A DNA stretch of 64,000 nucleotides from Psychrobacter namhaensis (GTDB lineage: Bacteria; Pseudomonadota; Gammaproteobacteria; Pseudomonadales; Moraxellaceae): positions 1 through 64,000 of the forward strand of contig NZ_JABASS010000013.1 of the NCBI RefSeq assembly GCF_016107545.1, given 5' to 3'. The position numbers were made by a program, and so were the translations under genes. How positions within the stretch are numbered: the stretch's first letter is position 1; every line of letters begins with the position of its first letter. The notes under the pieces are model-generated. The model was not told the DNA's origin, did no database searches, and saw only the letters and a list, made by a program, of their open reading frames with translations. This document shows positions 47,608-56,495 of this stretch, piece by piece.

Positions 47608-47690
47608 ATGGGCTTAATAATTTCGAGATTATTAACTGCTTGGAAAAAGCTGGGGTGGGCAACTGCATCTTAGTGATGTGTTTGCCCCTT
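47608..47690 (+). other. Two hairpins downstream of the copZ-like gene
   Basis: TTAATAAT/ATTATTAA (47614-47635, perfect, 6-base loop) is followed by a longer imperfect hairpin (GGGCAA paired with TTTGCCC, inner CATC/GATG, 47657-47687). No T-run follows either, so they are not standard terminators. AGGAGG at 47601-47606 lies too close to the ATG at 47608 for translation of the 21-codon frame there. Confidence 0.4.
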
Positions 47691-47810
47691 GAGATGGGTT
47701 AGATATCAAATTTTAAGTATGAAAAGTGGTGATATTACCTTCATTCACCTAGATCAGGTAAGTATTCATCACTTAACTAAATTACTTGCTAATAAAGCCA
47801 GAAAAAACCT

Positions 47811-48221
47811 TTATCTATGACACGAATTATCGGCAAGCGCATGCAATATTCCGCAGGATTCAGCTAGCGCTTCACTTGCGCATTTTTGCCGCAACTCTAG
47901 TAGATGTCGCTTTAATTGTATCAGCTCTTCCATACGTGTCTCTACCGCATTGATATGCTCATCCAATAGTATATTGACCTCACCGCAGTTTTCATCAGGT
48001 TTGTCTCTATATTGAAGCAGGGTTCGTACTTCATCCAAAGTCATATCGAGCGTACGGCAGTGCAGGATAAATTGTAGACGCTCAAAATGCGCCTCATTGT
48101 ACAAACGATAGTTGCTTTGGCTGCGAGTAGGCTCTGTTAATAACTTTTCTTTCTCATAATAGCGAATGGTTTCGACCGTCGCTCCTGTGCGCGTAGCAAG
48201 CTCACCAATTTTGATTAGCAT
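47811..48221 (-). CDS. cadR: MerR-family Zn/Cd/Pb-responsive regulator (CadR/ZntR-like)
   Basis: A 136-residue MerR activator: IGELATRTGATVETIRYYEK helix-turn-helix, then SNYRLYNEAHFERL. Metal-site cysteines are at about residues 79, 114 and 123, with a C-terminal Cys134-His. Cys79 and Cys114 agree with the ZntR/CadR positions, and DENCG and ESCGIL are family landmarks. It is divergent from the P-type ATPase at 48374 and should control the 19-base-spacer promoter in front of it. Which of Cd, Pb or Zn is the inducer cannot be read from the sequence. Confidence 0.87.
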   Translation of the reverse strand: MLIKIGELATRTGATVETIRYYEKEKLLTEPTRSQSNYRLYNEAHFERLQFILHCRTLDMTLDEVRTLLQYRDKPDENCGEVNILLDEHINAVETRMEELIQLKRHLLELRQKCASEALAESCGILHALADNSCHR

Positions 48222-48317
48222 GTGTATCTCCTTAAATAGTATTTTCTATTATCTAAAACAATAAAGTAACTATAAGGTTTGCTGATAAAAAATCAAACCT
48301 CTTTGTCATTAAAAGCC

Positions 48318-48348
48318 TTGACCCTGAAGTTACTATAGGATCCATAAT
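48318..48348 (+). promoter_or_regulatory. MerR-type promoter of the Zn/Cd/Pb ATPase
   Basis: TTGACC (48318-48323) and CATAAT (48343-48348) are separated by 19 bases; the spacer holds the dyad CCTGAAG-TTACTATAGG typical of cadR/zntR operators. The regulator is divergently encoded at 47811. Confidence 0.8.
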
Positions 48349-48373
48349 ATCTTTAATAAGAGGGGAAATAACT

Positions 48374-50527
48374 ATGCAATATCATATTGAAGGTATGGAC
48401 TGTGCAAGCTGTGTTGGCAAAATTGAGCGGGCGCTAACACGTATGCCTGGTGTCTCTGGGGTTCAGCTAAACTTTTCGACTCAGAAGCTAGAGTTAACCC
48501 TAGAACCTGATACGAGTACTGACGTTAAAGATATCGAAAAGACTATTAAGCGCTTAGGGTTTGGTGTATCAGCGTTAACGAGTCAACAAAATGAGATGGG
48601 AATTGATGGTGGTCAAGCAGCGGTAAACGATCAGCGCTGGTGGCAAACCATAAAAGGCAAACAGGTTATTGGTACTGGGCTTTTGATGAGTGCCGCATAC
48701 GTGTTGTCTTTGATTTTCCCTGAATATGGCGCATGGGTTTTTATTGCCGCTGTGGCTATCGGTGTCCTACCATTTGCCCGTAAAGCTTTTGCACTGGCGT
48801 TAGTAGGTTCGCCTTTTTCAATTGAAATGCTCATGTCTGTTGCGGCTATCGGCGCCCTTATCATTGGAGAGGCAGAAGAAGCTGCTGCCGTGGTGTTCCT
48901 ATTTTCGGTTGGTGAGCTATTAGAAAGCGTCGCAGCTGATCGTGCGCGCGCAGGTATTCGAGCGTTATCCTCGTTAGTGCCAAAGACTGCTATTCTATTG
49001 GACGCGAAAGGACAACAACGTCAGGTGGCAGCGACTGCATTACAGATTAACGATAAGGTGCTTGTGCGTCCTGGTGATAGAGTTTCTGCCGATGGAGTAA
49101 TTATTCAAGGGATATCTAGCCTTGATGAGTCGCCTGTGACAGGAGAATCTGTTCCTGTTGCCAAAACCATAGGCGATGAGGTCTTTGCTGGATCTATCAA
49201 CGTTGATGGGGTACTACAAATACGCGTAGAAAAAACAGCGGCAGATAATACAATTGCGCGTATTATTGATCTTGTAGAGCAAGCGCAAGCGTCCAAAGCA
49301 CCGACCGCACGCTTTATTGAGACCTTTAGCCGCTACTATACGCCTATCGTTATGGCGATTGCCGTACTGATCATTATTGTTCCACCTCTACTGATGGGGG
49401 CAGAGTGGGGGACATGGCTATATCGTGGTTTGGCGCTATTACTGATAGCTTGTCCTTGTGCTCTTGTGCTATCAACACCTGCCGCTATTGCCTCAGGTTT
49501 GGCTGTCGGCACGCGCCATGGACTGCTTATCAAAGGCGGCAATGTCATGGAGTTGGTGGGTCAGGTCAGTACTGTCGCTTTTGATAAAACGGGTACTTTG
49601 ACTGAAGGAAAACCACGGGTAACCGATGTTATTGGTTTTAAAACAGTACATTGCGATGTTGATGGTCACGATAAACTACTGTCACTGTTTGCAAGTGTCG
49701 ATGCTACATCCAGTCATCCGCTTGCTATCGCTATTGTGGATCATGCCAAAGCCGCTAAGGTAGTGATACCTGATGCCTCTAATGCTTTTGCTACGGCAGG
49801 CAAAGCCGTTCATGCCACTGTCGCTGGACGCTCTTTGGCCATCGGCTCACCAGTCTACGTCGCTGAGAAAGTGATGTTGCCAGCTGAGCAGCAGATTCAA
49901 ATTGAGATGCTACAAAATGATGGTAAAACGGTTTCTATTTTATTTGATGAGCAAACGAGGGAGGCGCTCGGATTGGTTGCTCTACGTGATGAGTTACGAG
50001 AAGATGCACAGCAAGCTATTGCCCAGCTTAATAAGATGAACGTGCGCTCTGTCATGCTCACAGGTGATAATAGCCGTACGGCAAAAGCACTTGCTAGTCA
50101 GTTAGATATAGAGTGGAAAGCGGAGTTATTACCTGAAGACAAGCTACGTCTACTCAGTGAGATGCAAAGCAATAGTAAAATAGCGATGATTGGTGATGGT
50201 ATCAATGATGCACCCGCTTTGGCAGCGGCAGATATTGGCATTGCGATGGGCAGTGGCACGGATGTGGCTATCGAAACGGCTGATATTGCCCTATTAAAAA
50301 GCCGCGTGATGGACGTTGCTAACCTTATTGCCTTATCCCGCGCCACCATGAGAAATATCCATCAAAATGTCATATTTGCACTTGGGTTAAAAGGCATATT
50401 TCTGATAACCACTGTACTCGGCGTGACAGGACTTTGGATTGCTGTGCTAGCGGATACTGGTGCTACAGTATTGGTGACGCTGAATGCATTGCGTTTACTG
50501 CGTTTTAAAGGAATGTCTTCCCGTTAA
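48374..50527 (+). CDS. cadA: Zn(II)/Cd(II)/Pb(II)-exporting P1B-type ATPase (CadA/ZntA-like)
   Basis: Exports divalent soft metals. One N-terminal HMA domain has GMDCASC (residues 7-13). The transmembrane metal motif CPC is near residue 361 (ACPCALVLSTPAA), the phosphorylation site DKTGTLTEG near 403, and [20 protein letters not shown] near 613. The sequence after CPC and the conserved Lys/Asp motifs in the last membrane helices (ADTGATVLVTLNALRLL) fit the Zn/Cd/Pb subgroup rather than CopA. Length is 717. GAGGGGAAAT precedes the ATG. Confidence 0.93.
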   Translation: MQYHIEGMDCASCVGKIERALTRMPGVSGVQLNFSTQKLELTLEPDTSTDVKDIEKTIKRLGFGVSALTSQQNEMGIDGGQAAVNDQRWWQTIKGKQVIGTGLLMSAAYVLSLIFPEYGAWVFIAAVAIGVLPFARKAFALALVGSPFSIEMLMSVAAIGALIIGEAEEAAAVVFLFSVGELLESVAADRARAGIRALSSLVPKTAILLDAKGQQRQVAATALQINDKVLVRPGDRVSADGVIIQGISSLDESPVTGESVPVAKTIGDEVFAGSINVDGVLQIRVEKTAADNTIARIIDLVEQAQASKAPTARFIETFSRYYTPIVMAIAVLIIIVPPLLMGAEWGTWLYRGLALLLIACPCALVLSTPAAIASGLAVGTRHGLLIKGGNVMELVGQVSTVAFDKTGTLTEGKPRVTDVIGFKTVHCDVDGHDKLLSLFASVDATSSHPLAIAIVDHAKAAKVVIPDASNAFATAGKAVHATVAGRSLAIGSPVYVAEKVMLPAEQQIQIEMLQNDGKTVSILFDEQTREALGLVALRDELREDAQQAIAQLNKMNVRSVMLTGDNSRTAKALASQLDIEWKAELLPEDKLRLLSEMQSNSKIAMIGDGINDAPALAAADIGIAMGSGTDVAIETADIALLKSRVMDVANLIALSRATMRNIHQNVIFALGLKGIFLITTVLGVTGLWIAVLADTGATVLVTLNALRLLRFKGMSSR

Positions 50528-50539
50528 TGACAGTTAAAG

Positions 50540-50577
50540 AATAAAACGGTTATGGCTACATCAGTAGCCGTTTTATT
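50540..50577. terminator. Terminator between cadA and the GlxA-type gene
   Basis: AATAAAAC..GGCTAC pairs with GTAGCC..GTTTTATT, with a 6-base bulge on the left arm. Convergent genes share it. Confidence 0.75.
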
Positions 50578-50642
50578 AAATCTTTCTCTTACCTAGAAGC
50601 AGTCAATGTGCCTACCTTTAACTCAGCCACCGCCTAAACATC

Positions 50643-51623
50643 TTATCCTTTATTCGAATTAAATCTGCGCCGATACTCACTTGGTGTCAACCCAACAATG
50701 CGCTTAAATATCTTACGAAATGCACTGACATCACCATAACCCACCTTCCAAGCAATTTTCTCAACAGGAGACGACGAGAACTGTAGAAAGTCTTTTGCCT
50801 CTCCTATCCGTAATCGTTGACAGTATTCTGTTGATGTTATGCCCGTTGCCTTATGAAAACGCCGCAGAAAAGTACGCTCTTCTAACTGCGCGCAATTGGC
50901 TAAGGTAGATAAATCAATATCTTGTGCATTGGTTCTTTGCAGCCAATGCTGTACTTTTAATATGGCTGCGTCACCATGGGTGAGGTTGGGTGAGAAGGTA
51001 CTGTAATAGCATTGTTCACGCCTTGAGGGATCGATTAACAACGCACGAGCGGTCTCATTCATTACCTGTGAGCAAAGAAAGCGATCCACCATCCTAAGCC
51101 CCAGATCGGTCCAAGCCATAGCGCCCCCAGCGGTCACAATATCACCGTCTTCGATAATAATGCGATCAACATCAAGCTCCACATCGGGGAAGCGCTGTTC
51201 AAACTCTTCTACATGACCCCAATGTGTGGTTGCCTTTCGCTTGGAAAGTAGTCCTGTTTCGCCCAATAAAAAAGCACCTGCGCAGACGGACGACACTATC
51301 ACACCTGTCGAGTGCAACTCTTTCAGCCATTCTAGCCAAGGTGCTGCTGCTTGCTTTGCAATAGGCGCCTCTAACGTTGGCGGAATGATAACAGCCGCTA
51401 ATTTTCCTGCGCTATTTGGATTACTCGAAAAAGTGCAGGTAGGACGCAGATCAGAACCTTTAATCTCCCAGTGACTGACCTGTAAAGGCAGATCGGTTAT
51501 ATCTTCACGTTTGGCAGCGAGTTTACTGGCAATCATAAGTAAATCAGTCAGTCCAAGGACAGCGGCCATTTGTGCTTTCTCATAGACAATCAAGCCGATT
51601 TCAATCGCATTGTTTTGATTCAT
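50643..51623 (-). CDS. GlxA-family AraC-type transcriptional regulator
   Basis: A 326-residue protein: an N-terminal DJ-1/PfpI-like sensor domain (about residues 8-190, with SSVCAGAFLLGETGLL near 110-125) and a C-terminal AraC helix-turn-helix pair (about 215-320, with CAQLEERTFLRRFHKATG and KVGYGDVSAFRKIFKRIVG). This is the architecture of GlxA-type regulators, often found beside the isochorismatase-like hydrolase they control. That is the arrangement here: the cysteine hydrolase gene starts about 110 bases away in the opposite direction. Effector unknown. Confidence 0.9.
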   Translation of the reverse strand: MNQNNAIEIGLIVYEKAQMAAVLGLTDLLMIASKLAAKREDITDLPLQVSHWEIKGSDLRPTCTFSSNPNSAGKLAAVIIPPTLEAPIAKQAAAPWLEWLKELHSTGVIVSSVCAGAFLLGETGLLSKRKATTHWGHVEEFEQRFPDVELDVDRIIIEDGDIVTAGGAMAWTDLGLRMVDRFLCSQVMNETARALLIDPSRREQCYYSTFSPNLTHGDAAILKVQHWLQRTNAQDIDLSTLANCAQLEERTFLRRFHKATGITSTEYCQRLRIGEAKDFLQFSSSPVEKIAWKVGYGDVSAFRKIFKRIVGLTPSEYRRRFNSNKG

Positions 51624-51731
51624 TTGTCGTTATTAGCCTGTTATATGTCGATGTAGCCACTCGTTAGTGTAGCATAGTACTTGTAGAATATATGTCTATA
51701 CAGTCACTTTCATAAACAAAAAGGAATTATC

Positions 51732-52280
51732 ATGAACACACAAGCACTGATCGTTGTCGACATTCAAAATGAGTACTTCCCACAAGGTAACTTATCACTC
51801 GTAGGTATTAACGAAGCCGCTGATAATGCTGCTTTGGTGATTGCGTCTGCTAGAGAAAAAGGTCATACCGTCATTCATATCCGTCATGAAATGCCCTCTG
51901 CTGACGCCCCAATCTTTGCGCCTGGTACTGATGGTGTAGAGATCAATGAGAAAGTAAAACCGATAGAGGGTGAGGCTGTCATTACTAAGCACTATCCCAA
52001 TTCGTTCCGTGAGACCGATCTGAAAGAGCTATTGGATAAAGAAGGCTTCAAAGAGGTGACCGTGATTGGCGCCATGAGCCACATGTGTGTGGATGCCACA
52101 GTTCGCGCGGCAGTAGACTTTGGTTATACCACAACTACGGTTCATGATGCCTGTGCCACGCTTGATCTTGAATTTAATGGCACAAAAGTACCTGCTGCTC
52201 AGGCTCATGCCACCATCATGGCAGCGATTGAGTTTCTATATGGCGAAGTGATTGATACCCAAACCTGGATTGCCCGTTAA
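51732..52280 (+). CDS. Cysteine hydrolase, isochorismatase family
   Basis: A 182-residue hydrolase with the Asp-Lys-Cys triad of the isochorismatase-like superfamily: Asp in VVDIQNEYF (about residue 9), Lys in VITKHYPNSF (about 84), Cys in AMSHMCVDATVRAA (about 117). The amidase/nicotinamidase-like subgroup is likely; the substrate cannot be determined. AAAAAGGAA precedes the ATG. It is divergent from the GlxA-type regulator and leads a run of three genes on the plus strand. Confidence 0.88.
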   Translation: MNTQALIVVDIQNEYFPQGNLSLVGINEAADNAALVIASAREKGHTVIHIRHEMPSADAPIFAPGTDGVEINEKVKPIEGEAVITKHYPNSFRETDLKELLDKEGFKEVTVIGAMSHMCVDATVRAAVDFGYTTTTVHDACATLDLEFNGTKVPAAQAHATIMAAIEFLYGEVIDTQTWIAR

Positions 52281-52320
52281 GCCAAAGTTTTCAAACAGAT
52301 TCATTGATAAGGTAATCATT

Positions 52321-53235
52321 ATGAATATCGTAAAATCGCTGACCGGCACCACACTATTAAGTGGCGTCATGTTGTTAACGGCATGCACCACCTTTGCCAG
52401 TCCAACAGCAAATTCTAACGCGGTAAAACAGACAGCGACCAATACCGTTGAATTTCAGCAAATCCGTAATGCCACAATTAAGCTTGATTATGACGGGACC
52501 ACGTTTTTAGTGGATCCGATGCTAGCGGCTAAAAACGCTTATCCAGGGTTTGATGGCACAGTAAATAGCCAAATACGTTATCCAATGGTGGATTTGCCGA
52601 TGACTGCTGCCGAAGTGCTTAAGGTGGATGCCATTATTTTGACCCACTTACATGACGATCATTGGGATGAAGCTGCACGTAACCTCGTGCCTCGTGACAT
52701 GCCAATTTTTACCCAAGATGCAGCCGATGCGGCAATCGTACGTAAAGATGGTTTTACTGATGTTAGAGTATTGACCGAGCAAGGCGCTGTGTTTAAAGGC
52801 ACTAAGATTAATAAAACCATCGGACAGCATGGTACTGATGAGATGTACAAAGTGGCGCCATTAGCTGAACTGCTGGGCAAAACGATGGGGATTGTATTCC
52901 AGAAACCAAACTATAAGACGGTCTATGTAGTAGGGGATACCATTTGGAATAAAGACGTAGAGAGTGCACTCACTCGCTACAAGCCTGATGCCGTCATCCT
53001 GAATACAGGGTATGCGAAGCTGACTACCTTTGTGGATGGTTCTATCATCATGGGTAAAGACGATGTATATCGTGCGTATCAATACTCTCCTAATGCGCAG
53101 ATTGTTAGCGTACATATGGATACGGTCAATCATGCCACACTCACAAAAGCAGAGCTGCGCCGCTTTATCGAAGAAAAGCACTTAGACAAGCAGCGTGCGC
53201 TTGTTCCTAATGATGGTCAAACCTATAAATTCTAG
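52321..53235 (+). CDS. MBL-fold metallo-hydrolase, lipoprotein
   Basis: A 304-residue predicted lipoprotein: signal peptide with lipobox LTAC (Cys about 21) followed by a metallo-beta-lactamase domain. The metal motif THLHDDHWDEAA lies near residue 106, and later ligands are in KTIGQHGTDE and VYVVGDTIW. It resembles the UlaG-like / YcbL-type branch of small hydrolases. I chose ATG 52321 with AAGG upstream; the longer frame would overlap the previous gene. It lies 40 bases after the cysteine hydrolase gene, so probably in one operon. Confidence 0.85.
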   Translation: MNIVKSLTGTTLLSGVMLLTACTTFASPTANSNAVKQTATNTVEFQQIRNATIKLDYDGTTFLVDPMLAAKNAYPGFDGTVNSQIRYPMVDLPMTAAEVLKVDAIILTHLHDDHWDEAARNLVPRDMPIFTQDAADAAIVRKDGFTDVRVLTEQGAVFKGTKINKTIGQHGTDEMYKVAPLAELLGKTMGIVFQKPNYKTVYVVGDTIWNKDVESALTRYKPDAVILNTGYAKLTTFVDGSIIMGKDDVYRAYQYSPNAQIVSVHMDTVNHATLTKAELRRFIEEKHLDKQRALVPNDGQTYKF

Positions 53236-53327
53236 TGCTTGATGGCTGAGTCTTTAAATCTTTCTTGTATGGCAATACCCAAGGGGTGTTGCTATACCTC
53301 ATCAATACGCTATAACTGAGATCGTTT

Positions 53328-54395
53328 ATGAATATTCCAAATTATTCAGGTAATGCCCCTTTCGTTCTATCGGTGCTCGACAATGCCTTTACCGGTGTTG
53401 GTCATACGTCAGAGAACACCATTCAAGAGATGATTGCGCTTGCAAAACTGGCGGATAAAAGGGGTTTTGAGCGGTTTTGGATGTCTGAACATCATGCCAT
53501 GCCGGGCGCCGCAGTTCCTTCGCCGCAGATGATGGTGGCTCGGCTGACTGGAGAAACTGAGAGCATTAGACTTGGTGCAGGCGGTATCATGCTACCCAAT
53601 CATGTGCCTTTGGTCGTCGCTGAACAATTTGGTATGCTCGATGCGATGGCGCCAGGACGAATTGATCTTGGTTTGGGACGGGCGCCGGGTACGGATTGTG
53701 CAACGGCTTCCGCTTTGCGTCGGCATAAGGCAGCAAGCGATGAATTTCCTCAGCAAGTCGCAGAATTATTGGGCTTTTTACAAAACAGCTTCCCAAAAGA
53801 TCATCCTTATAATGCGGTTCATGCGGTGCCAGGCCCATGGCAAGCCGAGCAAAACCGAGTACCCCCATCAAAGACCCCTGCGGATGTCTGGATCTTGGGG
53901 TCATCGACTTATTCCGCACATTTGGCAGCCTAGCTTGGCAGACCCTATGCCTTCGCTTTACAGTTTGGCAGTGCTGATGTCTTAAGTGCCATGCGCATTT
54001 ACCGAGAGAATTTCCGTCCTTCAAAAATTCTAGCCAAGCCATATAGTTTGGTCATTATTGGCGCGATTGCGGATGAAGATCCTGTAGAGGCACGTCGCCA
54101 GTCAACATCATCTGCTATGGCAATGTTAAGAATGTTCCAACGTAAGCCTTTTGCCCTACTGCCACCTGATGAAGTGGCGGCTTTTCAAGGCAACGTACAA
54201 GAGCGCCAGATTATTGAGCAGTATACCAATCAAACCCTGCATGGCACTGCTGCCGAGGTCGCAAAAATTTTAGAGAGTATTCAGGAGCAGACAGGAGTCG
54301 ACGAGGTCATGTTAGTTGTTCAAGGTTATTCGCGCCAGGCTCAATCGCGCACTGTTGAGCTAATCGCAGATCACTATGGTATGCCAAGTCACTAG
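53328..54395 (+). pseudogene. Luciferase-like monooxygenase interrupted by an in-frame TAG
   Basis: A flavin-dependent LLM-class oxidoreductase (MsnO8-like) of 355 codons. The N-terminal part is intact: RFWMSEHHAMPGAAVPSP, RLGAGGIMLPNHVPLVVAEQ and GRIDLGLGRAPGTD. The reading frame then meets TAG at 53931-53933 (codon 202), right after ILGSSTYSAHLAA. Beyond it the same frame continues without shift: LGRPYAFALQFGS, then the C-terminal SLVIIGAIADEDPVEARRQS and VDEVMLVVQGYSRQAQS region to a TAA/TAG-type stop at 54395. One base change (AAG or CAG to TAG) explains it. It may be a recent pseudogene, a suppressed codon, or a sequencing error. The last gene of the GlxA-associated run. Confidence 0.85.
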
Positions 54396-54680
54396 CTTCT
54401 GTTGAGAATAATGATATTAAAAGGTGAGCAAAGAGCTTAATGCCTAACCATTAGTCTTGTTGTTAGGTATGCCAGTAGTACTCCTTATTCCTATAACAGC
54501 GCTAATGGTAAATAAAAATAATGATCCAAAAGCTCACTGCATGTACACCACGAAGTACATTGTGACTATTTCAGGGAGTAAAGCCTCTATATCATTAGCA
54601 CACAGCCGAATATTCAAGTCCTCACTAGGGAACCATGGTATAAGAAAGTATTTAGCGTTACTTAGCTAAAAAATGTTGTC

Positions 54681-55571
54681 TTACAACGGCTTTACAATCC
54701 CTTCTAACAAACTTGCAAATCCTTGCATATAAGCCGTCTCTTGACTAGACGTGCGCGTCGCTGCATACAGCTGACAATACACGCCACTACCTAATGGACG
54801 TGAGACCACCCAGCCTTTTTTCTCATATTCAGCCACCACCCAATCAGGTAGTGCTGCCACGCCGCGCTCACTAGCGACGAGCTGAATCAGCATCGCTGTC
54901 AACTCAGTCGTACGCACACGCTCAAAGCTTACCTGCGCTGGTGTCATAAAGTTGGCAATAATATCAAGGCGCTTGGCTTCTACTGGATAAGCAATCAAGG
55001 TCTCATCACACAAGTCCTTCGGTGCAATAAAGTCCTGCGCCGCTAAATCATGGGTTGGTGACAGCACTAAGCGGCTTTCATATTCAAACAATGGCTGATA
55101 ACTGATTCCCTCTATCGGTAAGTCACTGGTGGTAATCAGTAAATCAATATCACCTTCCATCAATAAATGATGCGGTTCGGGTTCAAAACCGGTGGCAAAG
55201 TCTAGCTCCACATCCGACCATTCACGGCGATACTGGTTTAGTATCGGCATCAGCCAATCAAAACAACTGTGACACTCAGAAGCTAGGCGTAATCTGCCTG
55301 CTTGACCATGCGCTAAGCGTTTAAGATTAGACTTAGTACGGGTAACTTGCGGCATGATGCTGTCTGCCAAGGCCAGTACCGTTTTGCCCGCTGGCGTAAA
55401 GGTGAGCGGGCGGGTGCGGCGATTCACCAAGCTGATATCGTAATAGTTCTCCAGCTCTTTTAGCTGGTGCGAGACGGCAGAGGCCGTGACGTGTAGCTCA
55501 TCAGCCGCTGCCGCTAATGAACCATGCGCCCGTAGCGCGGTTAAAGTATTGAGGTGGCGAAGCTCGAGCAT
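54681..55571 (-). CDS. metR: LysR-family regulator MetR
   Basis: A 296-residue LysR regulator, the homocysteine-responsive activator of methionine synthesis genes in E. coli. The helix-turn-helix (LAAAADELHVTASAVSHQLK) is N-terminal. The effector domain contains the motif ECHSC (about residues 97-101), then FDYE/FEYESRLVL and AALPDWVV stretches that match MetR. A MetR target gene is not visible in the window. It lies about 90 bases after potC on the same strand, so partial readthrough from the pot operon is possible. Confidence 0.87.
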   Translation of the reverse strand: MLELRHLNTLTALRAHGSLAAAADELHVTASAVSHQLKELENYYDISLVNRRTRPLTFTPAGKTVLALADSIMPQVTRTKSNLKRLAHGQAGRLRLASECHSCFDWLMPILNQYRREWSDVELDFATGFEPEPHHLLMEGDIDLLITTSDLPIEGISYQPLFEYESRLVLSPTHDLAAQDFIAPKDLCDETLIAYPVEAKRLDIIANFMTPAQVSFERVRTTELTAMLIQLVASERGVAALPDWVVAEYEKKGWVVSRPLGSGVYCQLYAATRTSSQETAYMQGFASLLEGIVKPL

Positions 55572-55664
55572 AGTATTACCTGACCGCTAAAGTGAGAAAA
55601 ATTCATTATAATAAATATAGCGCTGACTTTCACTCAAAGCTTATGATTAAGAAACAAAAGACAG

Positions 55665-56495
55665 CTAGCGCCGACGTAACAGGAGCTGTGAGATGATGAC
55701 CAATACCAAGGAAGCCACTAGCAGCAGCGTACCGATGGCGTTGACCTCGGGTTTGAGTCCGACCCTGACCATAGAATAAATACGCAGGGGTAAAATCTCA
55801 TAACTGGGACCAGTAACAAAGGTTGAAACCACCACATCATCCAGCGACAAGGTAAAGGCGAGCAACCAACCTGCCACCACCGCAGGCAAAATAACGGGAA
55901 TAAGTACCGTACGTACCATCGTTGATTCATTGGCGCCCAAGTCACGTGCGGCCTCCAAAAGACGCTCATCTAGGCTACTCAAGCGTGCAAAGACCGTGAT
56001 AACCACAAAAGGTAGGCAAAAGGTGATATGGGCCAATAGCAGCGAAACAAAGCCTAGTTGCAGACCAATCAATAAAAATAACGCCAATAATGAGATAGCA
56101 AGGACGATCTCAGGCGACATCATCAACACAAAGAGCAATCCGTTCAATAGTCCTTTGCCGCGAAACTTATAGCGATGTAGGGCAAGCGCAGTAAGCGTCC
56201 CTATTAAGGTTGAGACGGTCGCAGCGACCAGTCCCAATACAATCGAATGCCAAAACGCATCGAGCATGGCTTGGTTGTTAAACAGCGACTCATACCACTT
56301 TAAGCTAAAACCGCCCCAGTTGTAGCCGATTCTTGACTGATTAAATGACATGACCACCAAGACAAGGATGGGCAGGTAGAGCAAGGCGTAAATCAGGCCA
56401 AGATAGCCTTTAGCCGCGATACTGCCAATCTTGATAGTGCGTTTAGGTTTGGTCGGGGCGCTATTTAAGGAGTGGTTCAGTGGATTATTGGACAT
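55665..56495 (-). CDS. potC: Spermidine/putrescine ABC transporter permease PotC-like
   Basis: A 276-residue permease with six hydrophobic segments. The EAA loop, which contacts the ATPase, reads LLEAARDLGANESTMVRTVLIPVILP (two overlapping parts). FNQSRIGYNWGGFSLKWYESLF is a family landmark near residue 50. Its first codon overlaps the potB stop by one base (TAATG), indicating translational coupling. PotC and PotI cannot be separated confidently by sequence. Confidence 0.9.
   Translation of the reverse strand: MSNNPLNHSLNSAPTKPKRTIKIGSIAAKGYLGLIYALLYLPILVLVVMSFNQSRIGYNWGGFSLKWYESLFNNQAMLDAFWHSIVLGLVAATVSTLIGTLTALALHRYKFRGKGLLNGLLFVLMMSPEIVLAISLLALFLLIGLQLGFVSLLLAHITFCLPFVVITVFARLSSLDERLLEAARDLGANESTMVRTVLIPVILPAVVAGWLLAFTLSLDDVVVSTFVTGPSYEILPLRIYSMVRVGLKPEVNAIGTLLLVASLVLVIISQLLLRRR

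Noticed and set aside
47608..47673. Short 21-codon protein after AGGAGG
   Set aside because: The ribosome site is only about one base from the ATG, and the region is dominated by inverted repeats.
53931..53991. Frameshift as explanation for the split monooxygenase
   Set aside because: Both halves are in the same reading frame (the distance from 53328 to 53991 is divisible by three) and the sequence between translates to family-like residues, so the cause is one stop codon.
54457..54669. 70-residue reading frame before metR
   Set aside because: Start lacks a ribosome site, composition is not coding-like, and no family is recognised.
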